Below the pieces are notes generated by a model. That model saw only the letters and a program-made list of their open reading frames with translations. It was not told where the DNA came from and did not search any database. Source: Kordia algicida OT-1 (GTDB lineage: Bacteria > Bacteroidota > Bacteroidia > Flavobacteriales > Flavobacteriaceae). From it: DNA of 57,509 bases. Made by a program: the position numbers and the translations under genes. Shown here one piece after another: positions 17,527 through 27,256 of this stretch; the first letter of the stretch is position 1, and every line of letters begins with the position of its first letter. The stretch lies in assembly GCF_000154725.1 (NCBI RefSeq), contig NZ_DS544873.1, forward strand, positions 853,428 to 910,936, given 5' to 3'.

Positions 17527-19230
17527 ATGAAATTTAGAAGTATACTCATCATATTTGCGCTATTCTTGTTTCTTTCTTTAAACGCACAGAAGAAAACAGA
17601 TTCTACAGCAATATCCTTATCTAATAAAGCTTGGAGTTTGTATTACAAGCAAAACGATAGTGCATTATATTACGCAGATAAAGGACTTGAATACGCTCAA
17701 AAAAACAACTCTACTATCGGTAAAATATTAAACCTCGAGATTAAAGGTGTTTATTACGAAGAAGTGAAAAACGATTTTAAAACAGCTTCTGAATTGTATT
17801 TTCAAGCCATTGAAATTGCCGAAAAAAATCATTTGAATAAGCTAAGTTCTTTATATAATAATTTGTGTATCATGTACATGGTAAACGATTATGAAAAGAG
17901 CGAGTTTTATGGTAAAAAAGCTGTAGAAACAAGTGAGTATAGTAGCAAAACTACTGATGCTAAAAGTGCGCTTGTTAATTTGGGAATTGCACAAAGTTTG
18001 TTAAAAAAATATGAGGAAGCACAAGAGAATTTTGATAAATATTTTCAATACAAAGATGAATCTGATTATCACAAAAATATTGTGTATTTACGAATTGCAA
18101 AAAATTTAAAAGAACAAGGACTCTATCAAAAGGCGCAGCCACTATTTTTAAAAATTATTGCGCTAGATTCGATGAAAGGACAACGAGAATATGCACAAGA
18201 TTATATTCAATTGATAGAAAATACGCTTCAACTTCAACAGAAAGACACCTTACAAAAATATGTTCCTGTACTTTCAAAGAGTATGGAAAGCGAAAAAAAT
18301 CTGCAAGTAAAAGAAGGCTATTATGATATCATGGTAAGAGTTTATGCCTTTTTTGATGAAACTGAGAAAATTCTCGAATACCAATCAAAATTACTCAATA
18401 TAAAAGATTCTATCAGTTCAAATTTTTATGATAAAAGTGTGGCTGAACTAGAAACAAAATACCAAACGAAAAAGAAAGAGGAACAAATTCTAGCAGAAAA
18501 AAGTAAAAGACAACTCTGGATTTTCATTTCTACAATTGCATTTATCATTGCAATATTGATTTTAGTTTTACTCATTAAGAATCAAAAGAAGCGAAAACTA
18601 TTAAACCAAAATAAAATAGAACTCGAAAAGTTACTCAACCAACGAAATATGCTTTTGAAAGAAACACATCATCGTGTCAAAAATAGTTTTCAAATGGTGA
18701 GTAGTTTGTTGCAATTACAAGCGAGTGGAAGCAAAGCAGAAACCGCAGTCAGTGCTTTAAATAATGCAGTACAACGTGTAAATTCAATGATTGTACTACA
18801 CCAACAATTGTATGCAAGAGATAATCTATTAGGAGTAGATCTTAAGTTATATATTGAAGAATTAATCAACGAGATTCTAAGATCGTATACCTCGCAAGAT
18901 ATTCAAGTTCAATCTTCTATTGAATCTTATGTGTTAGATGTAAATACAGCTACTTCCATTGGACTTTTGGTAAACGAGTTGGCAACAAATTCTATAAAAT
19001 ATGCTTGGAATGATGAAGTTTTAGAAAAAATAATTCATCTAAAAATTATTGCACAAGATGAAAAGCTTTATTTTGAAATGTACGACAATGGAAAATCAAA
19101 AGTAGAAACACCGATTCAAAAGAATTATGGAAGTCAATTAATAGAAATTTTAATAGATCGCCTCAGAGCAAAAAAACATTCCATTAATCAAAATAGTTTT
19201 GCAGTAGCGATTTCTTTTAATCCAAAATAA
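17527..19230 (+). CDS. TPR-containing sensor histidine kinase (HisKA_2 type)
   Basis: A 567-residue membrane protein with an N-terminal signal peptide (FLSLNAQ). A periplasmic region of tetratricopeptide-like helices spans about residues 25-300, followed by a transmembrane segment at about 327-350 (WIFISTIAFIIAILILVLLI), a coiled region, the HisKA_2 dimerisation helix with ETHHRVKNSFQMVSSLLQLQ (phospho-acceptor His382) and a HATPase domain with N-box GLLVNELATNSIKYAW. It overlaps the response-regulator gene by one base (TAATG), so the two form a cognate pair. The signal is unknown; TPR sensors often detect peptides or proteins. Confidence 0.85.
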   Translation: MKFRSILIIFALFLFLSLNAQKKTDSTAISLSNKAWSLYYKQNDSALYYADKGLEYAQKNNSTIGKILNLEIKGVYYEEVKNDFKTASELYFQAIEIAEKNHLNKLSSLYNNLCIMYMVNDYEKSEFYGKKAVETSEYSSKTTDAKSALVNLGIAQSLLKKYEEAQENFDKYFQYKDESDYHKNIVYLRIAKNLKEQGLYQKAQPLFLKIIALDSMKGQREYAQDYIQLIENTLQLQQKDTLQKYVPVLSKSMESEKNLQVKEGYYDIMVRVYAFFDETEKILEYQSKLLNIKDSISSNFYDKSVAELETKYQTKKKEEQILAEKSKRQLWIFISTIAFIIAILILVLLIKNQKKRKLLNQNKIELEKLLNQRNMLLKETHHRVKNSFQMVSSLLQLQASGSKAETAVSALNNAVQRVNSMIVLHQQLYARDNLLGVDLKLYIEELINEILRSYTSQDIQVQSSIESYVLDVNTATSIGLLVNELATNSIKYAWNDEVLEKIIHLKIIAQDEKLYFEMYDNGKSKVETPIQKNYGSQLIEILIDRLRAKKHSINQNSFAVAISFNPK

Positions 19231-19916
19231 TGAAACATAAATTTCTTATCATAGAAGACGATCCTTTTATTGCTATCAACATAAAAAATGTGTTGGAAAT
19301 GAATGCCGTGGAAGTTGTTGGAATGGCTAAAACCATAGAAGAAGCAAGGGATTTATTAAAAGAGACAAAGCCAGATGTTTGTTTGATCGACATTCAACTT
19401 CAAGGAGATTTTGATGGTGTATTATTTGCAAAAGAATTGGATAAAATTCAACTACCATACTTTTACTTAACTGCACAAACAGATCCATTAACCTTAGCAG
19501 AAGTAGAGCATACAAGACCTTTAGGATATTTGGTAAAACCCTTTACAAATTCAGGATTGTGGAGTAGTATCAGTGTCGTTTGGAATAAATATCTCTCAGA
19601 AAAAGGGAACACCTTAATTGTAAAATCGGATGGATATATTTATAAAATTCCTGAAACGGACATTCTTTATCTAGAAGCTTTTGACAATTATTGCTATATA
19701 CATCTTACAGAGAAAAAACTCTTAGTGCCTCATACCTTAAAAAAAATCAGGGAACAGTTAAAAGGAAATCATTTCTTTACACCACACAGATCGTATTACA
19801 TCAATACAAATAAAATTACAAATGTGGGTAAAAAAGCTGTCTTTATTAACACGAACGAAATTACACTCAGTGAAGCTAGACGTGCTGAACTCTTGCAAAT
19901 TGTCAGGAATTCTTAA
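19230..19916 (+). CDS. LytTR-family response regulator
   Basis: A 228-residue protein with an N-terminal receiver domain (acidic pair IIEDD near the start, phospho-acceptor Asp54 in CLIDIQL, Lys in GYLVKPF) and a C-terminal LytTR DNA-binding domain (about 130-228; IYKIPETDILYLEAFDNYC, HTLKKI, FFTPHRSYYINTNKI). LytTR regulators usually bind two direct repeats about two helical turns apart. Exactly such an element lies just downstream before the next gene and again at 23066, which makes those two genes its likely targets. Confidence 0.9.
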   Translation: MKHKFLIIEDDPFIAINIKNVLEMNAVEVVGMAKTIEEARDLLKETKPDVCLIDIQLQGDFDGVLFAKELDKIQLPYFYLTAQTDPLTLAEVEHTRPLGYLVKPFTNSGLWSSISVVWNKYLSEKGNTLIVKSDGYIYKIPETDILYLEAFDNYCYIHLTEKKLLVPHTLKKIREQLKGNHFFTPHRSYYINTNKITNVGKKAVFINTNEITLSEARRAELLQIVRNS

Positions 19917-19926
19917 TCAGAAATAA

Positions 19927-19957
19927 TTTCACTAAAAAAACACCCGATTTCACTAAA
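19927..19957 (+). promoter_or_regulatory. Direct-repeat element, proposed LytTR operator, upstream of the YDG-repeat gene
   Basis: Two identical TTTCACTAAA repeats (19927-19936 and 19948-19957) start exactly 21 bp apart, two helical turns, with AAAACACCCGA between them. Thirty-nine bases after the start of the second repeat is TAAGTTTG (19987-19994), a match to the -7 box TAnnTTTG; no good -33 box is present, as expected for an activator-dependent promoter. A nearly identical element precedes the LRR gene at 23066. An inverted repeat AAAGGTT/AACCTTT follows at 19955-19977, and an 8-bp hairpin (TTGTTTGT/ACAAACAA) at 19992-20016 overlaps the -7 box. Regulator assignment is inferred. Confidence 0.65.
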
Positions 19958-20024
19958 GGTTTTACAAGGAACCTTTGTAACTCGCATAAGTTTGTTTGTC
20001 TAATAACCACAAACAATCATTATA

Positions 20025-22865
20025 ATGAAAAAAAAAATACTATTACTTTTTTTAGGATGTACATCCTTTGTACTTGCACAACAACCGTATAAAATAAAAA
20101 CAAAAGATTCTGGAGCAAATCTTATGTTTCAATACACCAAAGGAACGGTGTTTAACAATCAATTTTACTTTAATGCCAACTCAGATGAAACTCCCGTATA
20201 TACATTACTGCAATATGATGGCATTAGCAGGGCGAAGACTTTAGGACTCGTTCCATTAACAAATCAACCTGTTGTAGGACAAACGACAACTCCTGTTGAG
20301 TTTAATAATAAATTATACTTTGGAGCAAATATTGGCAACTTTGGAAATGAACTATGCGTGTACGATGGTGTAAATCCACCAACTTTGGTTGCTGACATTT
20401 ATACAGGATTTATAGGAGGTGTGCCACGTTCGTCTAATCCTGATAATTTCTTTGTATTTAATGGAAAATTACTCTTTGCTGCCAATGGAGAATCGGGAGG
20501 CGTAGAATTGCATGAATATGATGGAGTAAATCCTCCTGTAAAATATGAAGTAAACCCTTTTAATTCTAGTAATCCGAACTATTTTACGGAGTTTAATTCG
20601 AAACTATATTTTGCGGCAGACGGAGCAGATGGTAATGAATTATATGAATACGATGGTGTAAATGCGCCAACGCTTGTTGCAGATATCAATCCTATAGGAA
20701 ACGGTCTTGATGATGCATATCCTGCGTATTTAACGGTTTTCAATGGTAAATTACACTTTGCTGCCCAAGGAGATACCGGAGGAACAGAACTTTGGGAATA
20801 TGATGGTGTAAATGCACCAAGTTTAGTAGCTGATTTGAATGCAAGTGGCGGTTCGGAACCACAGAATTTAATTGTCTTTAATGGAAATTTATATTTTACT
20901 GCAGATGATGGTACAAATGGTAGAGAACTCTGGATGTACGACGGAACCAATACACCGAGCATGGTAGCTGATATCAACCTTTTTGGAGATGGGTTTAGAC
21001 TTGCCAATCAAGGAGATCCTTTAGATTTTGTTATTTTGGATAACACCTTGTACTTTGCTGGTGATGATGGATCTAACGGAAATGAATTGATGCAATACGA
21101 TGGTATAAATCCACCTTCGCAAGTAGCAGATATAAACCTCGGATTGATGGATTCAAACCCTAGAGCATTTACAGTATATAATGGAGCAATTTATTTTAGT
21201 GCAGAAGAATTTGGACAATATCATTTATACAAATATCATCCCAATGAAACACGCTTTTTAGATATTCCGCCAAGTGGACAAACATGGTTTGCTGCAGATA
21301 ACTGGAGCAATGGCGTTCCTACGGCATCAATGGAAGTGTATTTGCCTGAAACAGCAGATATTGCGCTCCCCGTAGATGCAGAAGCTAAAAAACTTACGCT
21401 AGAAGATGGTGCGCAACTGGAAGTGAAAAAAGGAATCAATCTAGATATAGATGGTGATTTAGGGATTGCAACTACTGCAACGCTAGAGTTAGAAGCCGAT
21501 AACGATCAAAGTGCTACCTTATTTGTAGCTGGAACTTCTACAGGAGATATCGTCTATAAAAGACAAGAACTTTCAAATAACCAACCTTATTTATTTTCGC
21601 CTCCTGTAGCTATGTCCTTAAAAGATTTTGTAGATTATCCTAATCAAAATGTGGCAACCAATATCGCTAATGATAAGTATTTAATTGGTGTATATAATGA
21701 TGCCAATACAGAAGGAAACAAATGGGAGTATGTAGATAAAGCCTCAGTAGATGCTGATATGGAAGGAAGCTTTGTGCCAGCAAAAGGCTATCAGATAGAA
21801 TTTTCATTAGGTGGACCTAATTATTATTTTACAGGTGAACAACAAGCAAATGCTACAACAGGAGTGCCTCTTGTAATGGGCGAGTGGAACTCAGTAGGAA
21901 ATCCATACCTGAGTTTTTATGCAGCAAACGGAGATGCAAACAGCGCATTGGCAGATAATGCTAGTTCATTGGATGATGCTTATAAAGCCTTGTATTTTTG
22001 GAGTCAATCGCAAGGAAAATACATTCCAGTTACGGAAGAAGCTATCAATACACGATATATTCATCCAGGACAAGGATTTCTTGTAAAAGCAAAACCTGCG
22101 CAAGCCAATAGTTTTGTGTTTCTAGCGAATAGAAGAAGCGAACAACCAGCGACAAGTACCGTTTCTTTCAATGGAATATTCAATTCTTTTAATGGTCAAG
22201 AAACTGCTTCTTCGTTAGAATTATCTATCAACAATTTGGTGAGTACGTTAATCAACCTACAAAGTGGAACGACAAACGGTTTAGACATCGGTGAAGATAT
22301 TGGGAATTTTGATGCAGAAAGTTTAGACATTTATACCAAATTGGTCGATCCAACGTTGTCAACAGCAAATTTTAGTATCCAAAGTATTGGAGATACTGCC
22401 GAAGAAAGCATTCCGCTTGGAATCAAAGCAAATGCAGGAACTTATACAATACGCGCTACCTTTCATAATAATATTTCTGGAAATGTGTATTTACAAGACA
22501 CACAAGAAAATACCTTGACAGAAATTGCAGATAATACGTTTGAATACACATTTACATTAGCACAAAATACCAATGGAACAGGTCGTTTCTTTATCGTAAC
22601 TAGCAATCAAGTATTAAGTACTGAAGAAAGTAAACTATCAGAAACAATTCTTTACAGTGCCAACAAAACAATTCATGTAAAAAATATAACCACTGAAATC
22701 AAAACCATTAGCATTTATGATTTGTCTGGGAAGTTAATTACAGTTGTAGATACTCAAAATGAGAATCAAGTAGCTATCAATATGTCCAATGCCTCTAGTG
22801 GAATATATTTAGTCACACTTAAAGGGAATAACAGTGTAAGTCACAAAAAAGTGATGTTACAATGA
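20025..22865 (+). CDS. T9SS-exported protein with YDG-type surface repeats
   Basis: A 946-residue protein with a Sec signal peptide (FVLAQQ). Residues about 60-420 hold about eight repeats of roughly 50 residues with the pattern 'ELWEYDGVNAPSLVADIN ... FNGKLYFAADG', a propeller-like surface repeat common in Bacteroidota. A beta-rich middle region follows (WFAADNWSNGVP), then a region of unknown fold. The C-terminus (about 875-946: TISIYDLSGKLI, ASSGIYLVTL, HKKVML) is a type A T9SS sorting domain, so the protein is carried across the outer membrane and attached to the surface or released. Adhesion or recognition is likely but unproven. Adjacent kinase/LytTR genes probably control it. Confidence 0.8.
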   Translation: MKKKILLLFLGCTSFVLAQQPYKIKTKDSGANLMFQYTKGTVFNNQFYFNANSDETPVYTLLQYDGISRAKTLGLVPLTNQPVVGQTTTPVEFNNKLYFGANIGNFGNELCVYDGVNPPTLVADIYTGFIGGVPRSSNPDNFFVFNGKLLFAANGESGGVELHEYDGVNPPVKYEVNPFNSSNPNYFTEFNSKLYFAADGADGNELYEYDGVNAPTLVADINPIGNGLDDAYPAYLTVFNGKLHFAAQGDTGGTELWEYDGVNAPSLVADLNASGGSEPQNLIVFNGNLYFTADDGTNGRELWMYDGTNTPSMVADINLFGDGFRLANQGDPLDFVILDNTLYFAGDDGSNGNELMQYDGINPPSQVADINLGLMDSNPRAFTVYNGAIYFSAEEFGQYHLYKYHPNETRFLDIPPSGQTWFAADNWSNGVPTASMEVYLPETADIALPVDAEAKKLTLEDGAQLEVKKGINLDIDGDLGIATTATLELEADNDQSATLFVAGTSTGDIVYKRQELSNNQPYLFSPPVAMSLKDFVDYPNQNVATNIANDKYLIGVYNDANTEGNKWEYVDKASVDADMEGSFVPAKGYQIEFSLGGPNYYFTGEQQANATTGVPLVMGEWNSVGNPYLSFYAANGDANSALADNASSLDDAYKALYFWSQSQGKYIPVTEEAINTRYIHPGQGFLVKAKPAQANSFVFLANRRSEQPATSTVSFNGIFNSFNGQETASSLELSINNLVSTLINLQSGTTNGLDIGEDIGNFDAESLDIYTKLVDPTLSTANFSIQSIGDTAEESIPLGIKANAGTYTIRATFHNNISGNVYLQDTQENTLTEIADNTFEYTFTLAQNTNGTGRFFIVTSNQVLSTEESKLSETILYSANKTIHVKNITTEIKTISIYDLSGKLITVVDTQNENQVAINMSNASSGIYLVTLKGNNSVSHKKVMLQ

Positions 22866-22869
22866 TGCT

Positions 22870-22921
22870 TTTTACATTTCAAGGAATACACTTAGTATTT
22901 TGTGTAGGTTTCAAATGTAAA
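22870..22921. repeat. Long imperfect inverted repeat after the YDG-repeat gene
   Basis: TTTACATTT at 22871-22879 pairs with AAATGTAAA at 22913-22921, and inside it TACAC (22887-22891) pairs with GTGTA (22902-22906). It starts 6 bp after the stop codon. It may be a 3' stabilising structure; there is no T run, so it is not a classic terminator. Confidence 0.4.
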
Positions 22922-22980
22922 TCTTGGCACTCCATAATACTTGGTTATTAGCACAAATTATGGAAGATTTAAGTGTAAGT

Positions 22981-23022
22981 CAGCAGTCATTCTTATCCTA
23001 AAGAATGGCTGTTGTTATTTTA
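22981..23022 (+). terminator. Probable terminator in the 22866-23277 gap
   Basis: A 14-bp stem with two G.U pairs (22981-22994 with 23001-23014, 6-nt loop) is followed by TTATTTTA. It would end the transcript of the YDG-repeat gene. The rest of this 412-bp gap holds the inverted repeat at 22870, the direct-repeat operator at 23066, a -7-like box and an AT-rich leader with a small hairpin (ATTCAA/TTGAAT) just before the next gene; no gene was seen. Confidence 0.65.
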
Positions 23023-23065
23023 TGCAATAATGAAGATTTAATTACTCGTAATCTTACGCAATAGA

Positions 23066-23096
23066 ATTCACTAAAAAAACACCCTATTTCACTAAA
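23066..23096 (+). promoter_or_regulatory. Direct-repeat element, proposed LytTR operator, upstream of the LRR gene
   Basis: ATTCACTAAA (23066-23075) and TTTCACTAAA (23087-23096) start 21 bp apart with AAAACACCCTA between. This 31-bp block differs from the one at 19927 at only two positions. A -7-like box TATTTTCG is at 23125-23132, 38 bases after the second repeat begins, against 39 in the other copy. The likely transcript start leaves a leader of about 140 nt before the ATG. The shared sequence, spacing and promoter geometry argue for one regulator, most simply the LytTR protein encoded at 19230. Confidence 0.65.
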
Positions 23097-23277
23097 TGAT
23101 TTTTGTCTTCGCTACAGCGGAAAATATTTTCGCGTCATAACTAACACATGAATCATTATAAAACGAACATGAGTTTTTATTATTTCAAAAATTTATACAA
23201 AGGAATAATTAAAATTTATGTGAGTTACTGATTGTATTCAATTTTTTTGAATCATCAGAAACCAAAAAAATAAACAG

Positions 23278-26200
23278 ATGAAAAATGTTCTATTTACGGT
23301 TATTTGCCTTTTTGTTCTTAGTATACTAAATGCGCAAACTACAGCAATTCCAGATGCAAACTTTGAACAAGCACTAATTGATTTCGGCTATGATATTGTC
23401 CTTGACGGAGAAGTCTTTACGGATCAAATTAATGATGTTACCGAATTGTATGTCAGTAATAGAAATATTTCTGATTTGACAGGAATTGAAGACTTTGATA
23501 GTTTGGTCGTTTTAGATGCATCTCAAAATAATCTTACAAGTTTAAATATCAATGGTTTAACGGCACTTCAAGTATTGGTTGTGTATCAAAATAATTTAAC
23601 AAGCATCAACACGGCGAATTTGTTACAATTGAGGCAAGTAGATATCAGTAACAATAATTTTTCTACGATTAGTTTTTTAAATAACGTATCGCTTCTCACG
23701 TTGGATTGTCATAACAATAATGCGACTTCAATTACACTCAATAACAACAGTAACTTAGAAGAATTATACGCATTCAATAATAATTTTTCAACTATAAATT
23801 TAAGCAACAATCAAAACTTATTCGTTGTAGATCTTGCCAATAATAATCTTACGGAACTAGATGTTTTAATCAATTCACAATTAGAATATTTATCTGTGTA
23901 TAGTAATCAATTAACGTCTTTAAACTTAGTAAATCAGAGTAATTTGCAAGAATTGGTGTGTTATAACAATCAATTGACCTCTTTAGACTTAAGTGCAAAT
24001 ACAGCGTTGGCAGCATTATATTGTCAAACCAATCAATTGGAAAGTTTAAGTATTAAGAATGGCAACAATATCAACATGTCAAATGCCAATTTTAATGCCT
24101 TAAACAATCCAAATTTAGGCTGTATTCAAGTTGATGATGCAGCAAATACGTATACAAACGTGGATGAAAACGCTATTTTTCTAGAAGATTGCAGTCTTTT
24201 TGGGCAAGATATTTATGTGCCAGATGATAATTTTGAACAAGCTTTGATCGATTTAGGAATTGACACTTCAGGCGTTTTAGACGATTATGTAGCTTTTGCA
24301 GATGTTATCAATGTGATGAATTTAGACGTTTCTTCAAAAAACATTGCAGATCTTACAGGAATTGAAGCTTTCTTCAACCTGAAAACTTTAGACGTAACCA
24401 ATAATAATCTAACAGCACTTAACATCAACGCGAGTACAAATTTAGAAGAACTTTATTGCGCAACAAATCAGCTGACAAACTTGGATGTAACTTCAAATGT
24501 GCAGCTACAAAAACTTATCTGTACAGAAAATCAACTCACAAGTATCAATACCAATAATAATGTATGGTTGGAAGAATTGAATTTTAGAGACAATCAAGTA
24601 GCTTCAATAGATTTGAGCAACAATGTATTGCTTAAAAACTTGTACATAACTAGCAACCAACTAACGACATTAGATTTAAATAACAATACACAACTGGAAA
24701 TTATTTGGTGTGGCGATAATTTATTGACCGATTTAAGTTTTCCAAATCATCCAATGCTACGCGATTGCTTTGTAACTTATGGGCAATTGGAAACTATTGA
24801 TGTAGCAAGTTGTGCTGCTTTGGAAGATTTACGATGTTTTTCAAACAATTTAACCGAGTTGGATGTAAGCAACAATACGCAACTTACATTTTTACGTGCC
24901 AATACCAATAATATTTCTTGTATTGCTGTGGCGGATGTTGCTTATGCGGAAGCCAATTGGATTGGTATGGTAGACAATGACGTCGTATTTAGAAACAATT
25001 GCGGACCTGTATATGTGCCAAATGATAATTTTGAGCAGGCATTGATCGATTTAGGATATGATAATGTATTGGATGATTATGTAGATAGAATGACTGCTGA
25101 AAGTGTAACTACGTTAAATTTAAGTTCTAAATCGATATCAGATTTGACAGGAATTGAAGCATTCTTAGGACTTCAATTTTTAAATGTAACTAATAACAAT
25201 CTTTCAACAATTGATATCAGTGCCAATACAGAATTAAAACGATTTTACGGTACTTTAAATCAACTTACAAGTTTAGATGTAAGTCAAAATGCAGCATTAG
25301 AACACTTATATTGCGCTCAAAATCAACTGTCAAGCATCGATGTTTCTACCAATACATTGTTAGAAGAATTGGGAGTTGCTGGAAATCAAATCGCTACTAT
25401 AAACATTAGTAACAATACAGCTTTGGAATTATTTACTTGTGCAAACAATCAACTTACAAGTTTAGATGTAAGCTCAAATACTGCACTTGATTTTTTAAAT
25501 TTCCGAAATAACCAATTAACTAATATTGATCTCAGTACAAATGTATTGTTGACAGAATTACTCTGTTCTGATAATCAACTAACTGCTTTGGATGTTAGTT
25601 CAAACAACTTATTAGAAAGAGTAGAATGTCAAACGAATCAACTCACAAGTTTAGATTTTAACAATCATCCTTTTTTGGAAGATTTAAATTGTAGAGAAAA
25701 CCTATTAACGACAATCAATATTAATAGTGCTTCTGCTTTAAAGCAGGTGAGAATAGATAATAATAACCTTTCTCAATTAAACGTAGAACTCAATACGTTG
25801 TTAGAAAATCTAAGTTGTTCAAACAACAATATAAACTCTTTAGACTTAAGCAATCAAACAGCATTGATTACATTAGAATGCTCTGACAATAATATCACTT
25901 CATTAGATGTAACAAATTCAAACGCCTTACAAACACTAAATTGTTCCAATAACAATCTTGCTGTTTTAGATGTAGCAAACCTTAACATACTCGATCTCAA
26001 TTGTTCCAATAACCAAATTAATACTATTTTCTTTGGGAATATGAGTTCGCTCACAAATTTTGACTGTAGTGCAAATCAACTTTCTGAACTGGATATTAGC
26101 CAACAAGCACAACTTGTAAACTTAGAAGCATTTAATAACTTATTAAGCTGTATTCAAGTTAGTGATGAGTCGTACGCAAATCTCAATTGGACAACTAATG

Positions 26201-27051
26201 TGGATACGAATGTGACTTTTAGTTTAGATTGTATAGATGTATTATACATAAATACAGACGACTTCACTACAATGGCTTTACTAGCTTTAGGAACTATAGA
26301 TACTAATTTTGATGGCTTTATTAGTTTTGAAGAAGCTGCTGCAGTCACAGGAACATTGGATTTAAACAACAGAGGAATCACAAGTGTAGAAGGATTAAAT
26401 GCTTTTATAAACATTACAACGTTAGATATTTCTGGGAACAGCATCGATGATTTAAGTCCCTTAACAGGCTTGTCTATTGATATCGTAAGTAGAAACTCTG
26501 GCGCAAGCAGTGAAATGTCAGTAACACCAATGGCTTTAGAACATTTATTTGCAGATGGAAATACATTTAGCACTGCAAACTTAGATGATTTAACTAACTT
26601 AAAAACTGTAGATTTAGGAAACAATCTCAATCTAATCACGGTAAGTATTCGTAATGGAAACAATGCTGCGATTACAAGTTTCAATACAATCGGTTCAACA
26701 CAACTGACCTGTATTTTGGTTGATGATGAAAACGCAGGATATTTAATGACTTGGTCTGTGGAAGGAACGAGTAATTTTACCAATACTGAAGCTGCATGTT
26801 TGGCGATACTATCTACACCAGAAACGACTCTTGAAGAAGCTTTTAGCATATATCCAAATCCTGTTAGTGACAATCTTACAATTAAAACATCTACAACATT
26901 AGATACCATAGAAATTTACAATGCCAGTGGTCAACGAATTATCAAAACTAACCACACTATCATCAATATGGCTAACTACCCAACAGGACTCTATTTTGTC
27001 AAATTGTACAGTGAAAAGAAAGTCATTATCAAAAAAGTGGTAAAGCGATAG
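23278..27051 (+). CDS. T9SS-exported leucine-rich-repeat protein with EF-hand-like loop
   Basis: A 1257-residue protein with a Sec signal peptide (SILNAQ). Three modules begin with a near-identical segment ('VPDDNFEQALIDLGID...DDYV', near residues 23, 311 and 581) and continue into short leucine-rich repeats of about 21 residues with the pattern 'LTSLDVSSNTALxxLxCxxNQ'. A fourth, shorter module has DTNFDGFISFEEA (about residue 1013), which fits a calcium-binding EF-hand loop. The C-terminus (about 1185-1257: FSIYPNPVSDNLTI, PTGLYFVKL, KKVVKR) is a type A T9SS sorting domain. Likely a surface adhesin or recognition protein; no enzyme motif is present. Confidence 0.85.
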   Translation: MKNVLFTVICLFVLSILNAQTTAIPDANFEQALIDFGYDIVLDGEVFTDQINDVTELYVSNRNISDLTGIEDFDSLVVLDASQNNLTSLNINGLTALQVLVVYQNNLTSINTANLLQLRQVDISNNNFSTISFLNNVSLLTLDCHNNNATSITLNNNSNLEELYAFNNNFSTINLSNNQNLFVVDLANNNLTELDVLINSQLEYLSVYSNQLTSLNLVNQSNLQELVCYNNQLTSLDLSANTALAALYCQTNQLESLSIKNGNNINMSNANFNALNNPNLGCIQVDDAANTYTNVDENAIFLEDCSLFGQDIYVPDDNFEQALIDLGIDTSGVLDDYVAFADVINVMNLDVSSKNIADLTGIEAFFNLKTLDVTNNNLTALNINASTNLEELYCATNQLTNLDVTSNVQLQKLICTENQLTSINTNNNVWLEELNFRDNQVASIDLSNNVLLKNLYITSNQLTTLDLNNNTQLEIIWCGDNLLTDLSFPNHPMLRDCFVTYGQLETIDVASCAALEDLRCFSNNLTELDVSNNTQLTFLRANTNNISCIAVADVAYAEANWIGMVDNDVVFRNNCGPVYVPNDNFEQALIDLGYDNVLDDYVDRMTAESVTTLNLSSKSISDLTGIEAFLGLQFLNVTNNNLSTIDISANTELKRFYGTLNQLTSLDVSQNAALEHLYCAQNQLSSIDVSTNTLLEELGVAGNQIATINISNNTALELFTCANNQLTSLDVSSNTALDFLNFRNNQLTNIDLSTNVLLTELLCSDNQLTALDVSSNNLLERVECQTNQLTSLDFNNHPFLEDLNCRENLLTTININSASALKQVRIDNNNLSQLNVELNTLLENLSCSNNNINSLDLSNQTALITLECSDNNITSLDVTNSNALQTLNCSNNNLAVLDVANLNILDLNCSNNQINTIFFGNMSSLTNFDCSANQLSELDISQQAQLVNLEAFNNLLSCIQVSDESYANLNWTTNVDTNVTFSLDCIDVLYINTDDFTTMALLALGTIDTNFDGFISFEEAAAVTGTLDLNNRGITSVEGLNAFINITTLDISGNSIDDLSPLTGLSIDIVSRNSGASSEMSVTPMALEHLFADGNTFSTANLDDLTNLKTVDLGNNLNLITVSIRNGNNAAITSFNTIGSTQLTCILVDDENAGYLMTWSVEGTSNFTNTEAACLAILSTPETTLEEAFSIYPNPVSDNLTIKTSTTLDTIEIYNASGQRIIKTNHTIINMANYPTGLYFVKLYSEKKVIIKKVVKR

Positions 27052-27197
27052 TATGAATAAACGTCATTTCAATATATAATCAAGTCTGAATTTGTTTTTT
27101 CTTTATAAATGCGAAAAAATTATAGTCCTAATCTGCAAAGTTTATAAAAATCATAGCCACTATTTGAGATAACGATTAAAGAAAAATACGAATATTA

Positions 27198-27228
27198 TTT
27201 GTTCACTTCATAAATATCTATATATTTG
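27198..27228 (+). promoter_or_regulatory. Bacteroidota promoter of the first alginate lyase gene
   Basis: TTTG (27198-27201), exactly 19 bases, then TATATTTG (27221-27228): a perfect match to the TTTG-N19-TAnnTTTG promoter of Bacteroidota primary sigma factor. Transcription would begin near 27235, leaving a leader of about 22 nt. The operator described next overlaps the -7 box. Confidence 0.8.
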
Positions 27229-27250
27229 GTAAACCAATCTGGTTAACCAA
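27226..27250 (+). promoter_or_regulatory. Double palindromic operator on the PL7 promoter, proposed GntR/FadR-type site
   Basis: Two palindromes lie side by side: TTGGTAAACCAA (27226-27237) and TGGTTAACCA (27240-27249), centres 13 bp apart. The first covers the end of the -7 box and the second the expected transcription start, the place for a repressor. The same double site with identical sequence lies before susC (31161), and the second palindrome lies just before the gntR gene (37787). GntR FCD regulators bind short palindromes of this kind, so the regulator encoded at 37814 is the natural candidate. Confidence 0.75.
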
Positions 27251-27256
27251 TTTAAA

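Noticed and set aside
23500-26150. CRISPR-like or satellite repeats
   Set aside because: The repeats are degenerate, in frame, and encode leucine-rich repeats of about 21 residues.
26154-26909. Antisense open frame of 251 codons
   Set aside because: It is a mirror of the repetitive LRR gene; composition follows the sense codons and no family pattern is visible.
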